Assembly: GCA_963789885.1 (NCBI GenBank)
Contig: CAWBNB010000032.1
Span: 1-23,178, forward strand
Length of the DNA stretch: 23,178 nt
Reading direction: 5' to 3'
Origin: DATEDA01 sp963789885
Lineage (GTDB): Bacteria; Pseudomonadota; Gammaproteobacteria; Burkholderiales; SG8-39
Shown here: positions 18,242 through 23,178 of the stretch, piece by piece
Layout: each line of letters starts with the position of its first letter
Position numbering within the stretch: the first letter of the stretch is position 1
Position numbers and translations under genes: made by a program
Notes under the pieces: generated by a model
What the model was told of the DNA's origin: nothing
Databases searched by the model: none
What the model saw: the letters and a program-made list of their open reading frames with translations, nothing else

Positions 18242-19018
18242 ATGTCCGCCGCCGCGAGCCTCACCCTCACTGCGCTGGACGGCATCGGCCCGGTCGCGCC
18301 GGGTGACGATCTCGCCGTACGGATTCTCGCGGCCGCGGACGACGCCGGCCTCGCGCTCCGCGACGGCGACGTCGTGGCGGTGGCGCAGAAGATCGTGTCG
18401 AAGAGCGAGGACCGGTACGCGGCGCTCGATGACGTTGTCCCCTCGGAGCGCGCGCGCACGCTGGCCGGGCGCTGCGGCAAGGATCCGCGCGTGGTCGAGC
18501 TGGTCCTCGGGGAATCGCGCGCGGTGCTGCGCGTCGCACCGGGCCTGATCGTGGTCGAGGACCGGCGCGGGCTGGTGCTCGCCAACGCGGGCATCGACCG
18601 CTCGAACGTCGAACTGGATGCGCGCGGCCGCGAGCGGGTGCTGTTGCTCCCGGTCGATCCCGACGCGAGCGCGGGCCGGCTGCGCGCGCGCATCCGCGAG
18701 CTCGCGGGCGTCGACGTCGGCGTGCTGATCAACGACAGCGTCGGGCGCGCCTGGCGGCTGGGCACCGTCGGCACCGCGATCGGCGCAAGCGGGATCCCCG
18801 GTCTCGTCGACCTGCGCGGGACACCCGACCTCCACGGGCGTCCGCTGCAGATCACCGAAGTCGGCTTCGCGGACGAGCTTGCGTCCGCCGCGTCCGCCGT
18901 GATGGGCCAGGCAGGCGAGGGGCGGCCGGTCGTGCTGATCCGGGGCATCGAGTCGCCGCGGCGGGACGGCACCGCGCGCGAGCTACAGCGGCCGCGCGAG
19001 CAGGATCTCTTCCGATGA
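18242..19018 (+). CDS. cofE: Coenzyme F420:L-glutamate ligase (CofE)
   Basis: A 258-residue CofE, which adds glutamate residues to F420-0 using GTP. Marks are VVAVAQKIVSKSEDRY, which corresponds to the KIVSKAEGR motif, ANAGIDRSNVE, and GVLINDSVGRAWRLGTVGTA, which is the metal/nucleotide region (usual SDTFGRPWR). It ends at the length of stand-alone CofE, so the C-terminal nitroreductase-like domain found in mycobacterial FbiB is absent. It starts 9 bases after fbiC, and its TGA overlaps the cofD ATG by 4 bases. Confidence 0.94.
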   Translation: MSAAASLTLTALDGIGPVAPGDDLAVRILAAADDAGLALRDGDVVAVAQKIVSKSEDRYAALDDVVPSERARTLAGRCGKDPRVVELVLGESRAVLRVAPGLIVVEDRRGLVLANAGIDRSNVELDARGRERVLLLPVDPDASAGRLRARIRELAGVDVGVLINDSVGRAWRLGTVGTAIGASGIPGLVDLRGTPDLHGRPLQITEVGFADELASAASAVMGQAGEGRPVVLIRGIESPRRDGTARELQRPREQDLFR

Positions 19019-19949
19019 TCGTCGCGCTCGCTGGCGGCGTGGGGGGCGCGAAGCTCGCCGCGGGCCTGGCCCGCGTGCTGCCGCCGGAGGAGCTCGTGAT
19101 CGCCGTCAACACCGGCGACGACTTCGAGCATCTCGGGCTGCACGTGTCGCCCGATCTCGACACGGTGATGTACACGCTCGCCGGGATCGCGAACCCGGAG
19201 ACCGGCTGGGGGCAGGCCGATGAGACGTGGTCGTTCATGGAAGCGCTCGCGCATCTCGGCGGGCCGACGTGGTTCAAGCTCGGCGATCGCGACCTCGCGA
19301 CCAACGTCGAGCGCACGCGTCGGCTCCGCAGCGGCGAGACGCTGTCCGAGGTCACGCGCGATCTCTGCGTGCGCCTCGGGGTGCGCCACGCGGTCGTGCC
19401 GATGTCGGACGATCCCGTGCGCACGGTCGTGCACACGGACCGCGGCGCGCTCGAGTTCCAGCACTACTTCGTGCGCGACCGCTGCGAGCCGCGCGTGGAG
19501 CGGCTCGAGTATCGCGGCGCCGAGACGTGCGCGCCCGAGCGCCGGCGCTGCGCGAGGCGCTGGGCCGGGGCGACCTCGCGGGCGTCCTCTTCTGCCCCTC
19601 GAACCCGTACCTGAGCATCGCGCCGATCCTGGCCGTACCCGGCGTTCGCGAGGCGATCGGCGATCGCGCGGTGGCAGTCTCGCCGATCATCGCCGGCCGC
19701 GCCGTCAAGGGGCCCGCCGCGAAGATCATGCACGAGCTGGGAATCACCCCGTCGGCGCTGGAGGTCGCGCGCTTCTACCGGGGGCTCGTGCGGGCGTTGG
19801 TGATCGATCGGGCCGACTCGGCGCTCGGCGCGCGGATCGAGACGCTCGGAATTCGTCCGGTGCTGGAGGACACGCTGATGGCCGGCGACGCGGATCGCGA
19901 GCGGCTGGCGCGGGCGTGCGTGGCGGTGCTCGAACAGGTCCGCGCGTGA
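19015..19949 (+). CDS. cofD: 2-phospho-L-lactate (or related) transferase CofD, frameshifted
   Basis: CofD joins the activated phospho-acid made by CofC to FO, giving F420-0 (or dehydro-F420-0). Repaired, it has about 311 residues, the normal size. The first frame carries LAGGVGGAKLAAGLARVLP, NTGDDFEHLGLHVSPDLDTVMYTLAG and WFKLGDRDLATN. After YRGAET the frame changes. The other frame continues with PALREALGRGDLAGVLFCP, then SNPYLSIAPIL and AVSPIIAGRAVKGPAAKIM, all conserved. One missing base at the CCC run 19534-19536 accounts for this. It overlaps cofE by 4 bases and its TGA overlaps the cofC GTG. The strong conservation on both sides suggests a sequencing error or very recent mutation. Confidence 0.9.
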
Positions 19950-20561
19950 CTGGCGGCGTCTTCGCGCTGATGCCCGTGAAGGATCCGGCGCAAGGCAAGT
20001 CGCGGCTCGCCGAGCTGCTCGAGGCGTCCGAGCGTCATGCGCTAAACCGCAGCTGGCGGAACGGACGTTCGAGTGCTGCGCGGCCGCCTTCGGACCCGAG
20101 CGCACCGTCGTCGTCACTGCAGCCGAAGCGATCGCGGCCGAGGCTTCAGCGCGGGGGCTCATCGTGGTCGCGAGAAGGATCAGGCGGCGGGCTGAACGCG
20201 GCGCTCGCGCTCGCCGCGCGGCACGCGATGGGCAGGGCGCAGAAGCCCTGGTGGTCGTTCCCGTTGACCTGGTGCTGTCACGCCCGGGGCTGTTCGAAGT
20301 GTGCTGCGAATGTGGGCGCGCGCCGGGGTGTGTTTTGGTGCCCGACCGGCACGGGGTGGCACGAATCTACTCGCGGTTCGGCCCGCCCGGGCCGATCTCT
20401 TCCGCTTCGGCGAGCGCAGCCTGGACGAGCATCGGCGGGCGGCTGCGAAGGCGGGCCTTGAGGTGCGCGTGCACGCCGACCCGAACCTGGCACTCGACCT
20501 GGATACGCCGGAGGACTACCGCCTCTGGCGTGGCGTCGGCGCGTCCAGCTCGAACGGCTGA
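19946..20561 (+). pseudogene. cofC: CofC-like guanylyltransferase, multiply frameshifted
   Basis: CofC activates a phospho-acid (2-phospholactate, phosphoenolpyruvate or 3-phosphoglycerate) with GTP for CofD. Pieces of it lie in order in three frames. GTG 19946 opens FALMPVKDPAQGKSRLAELL. Then come LAERTFECCAAAFGPERTVV, EGSGGGLNAALALAARHAMG, AEALVVVPVDLVLSRPGLFE and VLVPDRHG, and last GTNLLAVRPARADLFRFGE to DLDTPEDYRLW. At least four frame changes are needed, near 20050, 20173, 20232 and 20352. A short LRMWARA stretch near 20301 hints at two more that cancel. Total length and content fit a roughly 205-residue CofC. As written it cannot give an active enzyme. It is either decayed or a badly resolved patch of sequence. 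Confidence 0.82.
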
Positions 20562-20622
20562 ATACGGATGAACGAGACGAATTTCCGCTACTTTGAGCGC
20601 GCGCCGCGTCGCAACATGAGCA

Positions 20623-20652
20623 TTGGCTTGCGGGCGTATCTTCAGTTCTAAT
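20623..20652 (+). promoter_or_regulatory. Candidate promoter for the dehydrogenase-cytochrome pair
   Basis: TTGGCT (20623-20628) and TCTAAT (20647-20652) are 18 bases apart, matching the -35 at 4 of 6 and the -10 at 5 of 6. They lie 25 bases before the ATG at 20677. The 115-base gap after cofC otherwise shows nothing clear. Confidence 0.35.
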
Positions 20653-20676
20653 AGCGATTCCAAGGAGGAGAAGCCC

Positions 20677-21891
20677 ATGATCAAAGTCCTAGTTGCTGCC
20701 GTTCTTCTCGCATTCACCGCTGCGCAAGCCCAAGACAAGCCTGCGGCCGCACCGCCGCCTTCGTGGAAGCAGGGGATGACCCCGGAACAGACCCAATCCA
20801 CGCTGCATCCGTTCGCAATCGAAGTGACCGGGAAGGCCGCGAAGGACCTCCCGGTCGACAAGCTCAAGGTGCCGCCCGGCTTCAAAGTGGAAGTGTGGGC
20901 CGAGGGTCTCCCGGGAGCGCGTTCCCTCGCGCTGGGAGACAAAGGGACCGTGTTCGTTGGCACGCGACAGCTCAAGGAGGTGTACGCGGTCATCGACCGC
21001 GGCGGCAAGCGCGAGGTGAAGACCTTGTTCAAAGGCCTCGAGTCCCCCAACGGAGTCGTATTCAGTAAAGGCGCGCTCTACATTGCCGAGCATCACCGCA
21101 TCACGCGTTACGACGGCATCGAGAGCCGGCTCGACAATCCGCCCGAGGCCAAGATCATTGTCGACGGCCTCGACCCGGACAACCAGCCCGGCCACTTCTG
21201 GAAATTTCTCGCCATGGGGCCCGACGGCAAGCTCTATTACAACGTTGGCGCGCCCGGAAACATCGTCATGCCCGGTTACTTCCAGGCGACGATTTCGCGA
21301 GTCGATCCCAAGACCGGCGTCATCGAGACCGTCGCCCAGGGCGTGCGCAACTCGGTTGGCTTCGACTTTAATCCGAAAACCAAGGAGCTTTGGTTCACCA
21401 ACCACGGCCGCGACTGGCTGAGCGACGATCTGCCGAACGACACGCTGCATCGGGTCTCCCACAAAGGCATGAATTTCGGCTATCCGTTCTGCCACCAGGG
21501 CGACACACCCGACCCGGAGTACGGCAAACACCGCTCGTGCAAGGAGTTCGACAAGCCGGCGCTCAAGCTCGGAGCGCACATCGGGCCCATCGGGATGCGC
21601 TTCTACACGGGAAAGATGTTCCCCGCCGAATATCGGAACAACATCTTCATTGCCATGCGCGGCTCCTGGAACCGCACCGTGAAGCAGGGCTACAACGTGA
21701 TGCGGGTAGTGCTCGACGAAGGCGGCAAGGTCGTCAAGTACGAGCCGTTCCTGACCGGCTTCCTCGTCGACGAGAAGGCCGATCCGCCGATGTGGGGCCG
21801 GCCGAACGACGTCATGGTCATGCGTGACGGCTCCATGCTCGTCTCGGACGATCAGAACGGAATCATTTACCGGATCAGCTACGCGAAGTGA
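20677..21891 (+). CDS. Glucose/sorbosone dehydrogenase-like PQQ beta-propeller protein
   Basis: A 404-residue exported protein of the soluble glucose dehydrogenase/sorbosone dehydrogenase family, six-bladed propellers that usually hold PQQ. The ATG at 20677 follows a strong AAGGAGG (20662-20668) and gives a clean signal peptide (MIKVLVAAVLLAFTAAQAQ). Family marks are the GFKVEVWAEGLPGARSLAL entry strand, GLESPNGVVF, the central MGPDGKLYYNVGAPGN, then GVRNSVGFDFNP, FTNHGRDWLSDDLPND and GRPNDVMVMRDGSMLVSDD. Two Cys in the YPFCHQGDT and HRSCKEF segments may form a disulfide. It overlaps the following cytochrome gene by 4 bases, so the cytochrome is a likely electron acceptor. The sugar or alcohol oxidised is unknown and PQQ use is inferred. 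Confidence 0.9.
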   Translation: MIKVLVAAVLLAFTAAQAQDKPAAAPPPSWKQGMTPEQTQSTLHPFAIEVTGKAAKDLPVDKLKVPPGFKVEVWAEGLPGARSLALGDKGTVFVGTRQLKEVYAVIDRGGKREVKTLFKGLESPNGVVFSKGALYIAEHHRITRYDGIESRLDNPPEAKIIVDGLDPDNQPGHFWKFLAMGPDGKLYYNVGAPGNIVMPGYFQATISRVDPKTGVIETVAQGVRNSVGFDFNPKTKELWFTNHGRDWLSDDLPNDTLHRVSHKGMNFGYPFCHQGDTPDPEYGKHRSCKEFDKPALKLGAHIGPIGMRFYTGKMFPAEYRNNIFIAMRGSWNRTVKQGYNVMRVVLDEGGKVVKYEPFLTGFLVDEKADPPMWGRPNDVMVMRDGSMLVSDDQNGIIYRISYAK

Positions 21892-22472
21892 GCGCCCGAC
21901 GGGCGCTCATGGCGGCGGCGCTCGCTCTGGCTAGCGCCGTTTCCGCCGCCGCCGATCCCAAGGCCGGCGAGTCCAAGGCGGCGGTGTGCTTCGCATGCCA
22001 CGGCCAAGGCGGTAACTCGGCCAATCCCGCCGTGCCGTCGATCGCCGGGCAGCCGGCGCAGTTCATCTCGACGTCGCTCTACATGTTCCGCGAGGGCAAC
22101 CGCAAGGACGCGCAGATGTCACCGATAGCGGCGAATCTATCCAATACCGAGATGAACGACCTCGCGGCGTACTTCTCGGCACAAAAGCCTTCGCCGTCGG
22201 GCCACCGCCCCAGCGCGGAAAATGCTCAGGCAGGACCGGGTCTGGCGCAGAAGTTCAAGTGCACGCAATGCCACGGTGCCAGGATGCTCGGGCAGCAGCA
22301 CATTCCGCGGCTCGCCGGCCAGCAGTTCGAATATCTGCGCGCGCAATTACGCGGCTTCAAGGCCGGCACGCGCATCGATCTCGACGCCAAGATGTCCGAA
22401 TCGGCGCAGGTTCTTTCCGACAAGGACATTGAAATCCTCGTCGATTACCTCGCTGGTCTCGGCACGCAATAG
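21888..22472 (+). CDS. Dihaem c4-type cytochrome c
   Basis: A 194-residue exported cytochrome with two haem-binding motifs, CFACH (Cys34, Cys37, His38) and CTQCH (Cys125, Cys128, His129). Met77 in MSPIA and Met169 in MSES are the probable sixth ligands, giving two similar class I domains as in cytochrome c4. A signal peptide covers about residues 1-21. The GTG start at 21888 shares GTGA with the dehydrogenase stop, so the two are co-translated. It probably carries electrons from the propeller dehydrogenase to a terminal oxidase. ATG 21909 is a possible alternative start but shortens the signal peptide. Confidence 0.93.
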   Translation: MSARRALMAAALALASAVSAAADPKAGESKAAVCFACHGQGGNSANPAVPSIAGQPAQFISTSLYMFREGNRKDAQMSPIAANLSNTEMNDLAAYFSAQKPSPSGHRPSAENAQAGPGLAQKFKCTQCHGARMLGQQHIPRLAGQQFEYLRAQLRGFKAGTRIDLDAKMSESAQVLSDKDIEILVDYLAGLGTQ

Positions 22473-22478
22473 CGAGGA

Positions 22479-22592
22479 GTGCTGATTCAGGGCTTCGGCG
22501 GGTTCGATATCTCGCTCTGGTTCGGGATGTGGGCGCGCGCGATCATGAGTTACCAGGCGATCGTCAGGGACGCGGGCATCCAGCCGCAGTAG
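22479..22592 (+). pseudogene. Remnant of a Bug/TctC receptor gene
   Basis: This 37-codon open stretch begins at GTG 22479 and ends at TAG 22590-22592. It reads GFGGFDISLWFGMWAR and then IMSYQAIVRDAGIQPQ. The first part looks like the middle-to-late LPGF...LWFG.WAPAG segment of Bug receptors, and the second like the extreme C-terminus (a Trp/Tyr, IVRDAGI.P). Roughly 60 residues between them would be missing, so this looks like a Bug gene with its 5' part lost and an internal deletion. It lacks any signal peptide. It could instead be a chance reading frame; the family link rests on pattern recognition only. Confidence 0.45.
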
Positions 22593-22672
22593 CGGCGGAT
22601 TCCGGCGGGCATGAAGGACGAAAGCCTCGATCGCCGAGTTGAAGACAGTTCTTGGAAATTTCAGGTGACCGG

Positions 22673-23047
22673 ATGAGCGCAAGCGACCCTGGCAAATTGG
22701 ACCGCATCGTCGCCGAAGCCCGTCGCGCTGCCGAGAAGCGCGAGCGGGGCTACAGGGAACAGGCGCTGAAGATCTACCCTTGGATCTGCGGGCGCTGCGC
22801 CCGCGAGTTCACGCGCGCCAACGTGCGCGAACTGACCGTCCACCACCGCGACCACAATCACGATAACAACCCGCCCGATGGCAGCAATTGGGAACTGCTG
22901 TGTCTGTACTGCCACGACAACGAGCATCAGCGGCAGTTGGAAGCGACTCGCGGGGGAGCCAGCCCTTTCGCCGCCGACCGCGTGTCGACCTACGCTCCCT
23001 TCGCAGATCTCAAGGAGCGACTAGCCAAGAAGCAGCCCCCGAAGTGA
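22673..23047 (+). CDS. yajD: YajD-like HNH nuclease family protein
   Basis: A 124-residue protein closely resembling E. coli YajD through its middle part. Two CxxC pairs (Cys39/42 and Cys77/80) make a structural zinc site. The HNH core is His57-His58, Asn72 and His81, within LTVHHRDHNHDNNPPDGSNW and LLCLYCHDNEH. The C-terminal PFADLKERL also matches the YajD tail. The frame is open to 22652, but ATG 22673 has AGGTGA upstream and gives the usual YajD length. It stands alone after a 200-base gap holding only the Bug remnant. A nuclease activity is expected from the fold; the biological role of YajD is not established. Nothing further is seen in the 131 bases after its stop. Confidence 0.9.
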   Translation: MSASDPGKLDRIVAEARRAAEKRERGYREQALKIYPWICGRCAREFTRANVRELTVHHRDHNHDNNPPDGSNWELLCLYCHDNEHQRQLEATRGGASPFAADRVSTYAPFADLKERLAKKQPPK

Positions 23048-23178
23048 AACAGACATCGGCGTCGGAGCTCGGATGTTCGGCGCGTTTGGAAGCGACCGCC
23101 CGAGTCGGCCGGTCGCCGACAGCCAACAGCGGCTCTGCAGCGACGTCGCCGAGAGCGGTCGTTCTACGGTGCTATCGG

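Noticed and set aside
15175..18306. A 1043-residue frame overlapping npdG and fbiC
   Set aside because: It lacks recognisable motifs and is the +2 shadow of two well-supported genes.
17695..19464. A 589-residue Ser/Arg-rich minus-strand frame
   Set aside because: Composition is that of a high-GC shadow; it lies opposite fbiC, cofE and cofD, which have clear motifs.

Overview
The window looks like a chromosomal accessory region of a high-GC betaproteobacterium, probably Burkholderiales or a close relative. Pointers are two Bug (TctC-like) periplasmic receptors plus a Bug remnant, a DctPQM TRAP transporter, GntR-controlled CoA-transferase catabolism and a YajD-type HNH protein. No rRNA, tRNA, CRISPR array, transposase or integrase was seen. 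The assignment rests on gene content only; no database search was run.

Left block (1-7.3 kb). A plus-strand Bug receptor converges on a long minus-strand gene run that starts at a good sigma70-like promoter near 7.3 kb. Its order is cupin, DctP, DctQ, DctM, phytanoyl-CoA-dioxygenase-like protein (frameshifted), NMT1/THI5-like binding protein, second Bug receptor. This reads as uptake and first attack on an organic acid.

Central block (7.4-20.6 kb). A HutC-type GntR regulator faces a plus-strand operon: fold-type-II PLP enzyme, type I CoA-transferase A and B, and a luciferase-like (probably F420-dependent) oxidoreductase. This meets, tail to tail with overlapping stop codons, a minus-strand pxpB-pxpC pair. 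Divergent from pxpB is a second plus-strand operon: pxpA, F420:NADP oxidoreductase, fbiC (CofG-CofH fusion), cofE, cofD, cofC. This is an almost complete coenzyme F420 synthesis and reduction set. The two divergent promoter regions share a 19-bp palindromic element (15 of 19 bases identical), next to gntR in one case and ahead of pxpA in the other. I infer one GntR regulon that couples F420 production to an F420-using catabolic pathway. This is the most interesting feature of the window.

Right block (20.6-23.2 kb). A glucose/sorbosone dehydrogenase-like beta-propeller is translationally coupled to a dihaem c4-type cytochrome. It is followed by a decayed Bug fragment and a YajD-like HNH protein. 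Codon use looks less GC-biased here, so this is probably an older or different segment.

Quality caution. Four otherwise well-conserved genes (phyH-like, pxpC, cofD, cofC) carry frameshifts. Three are single-base changes in short homopolymers; cofC has at least four frame changes in about 310 bp. They may be assembly errors or real decay, and raw reads are needed to tell.
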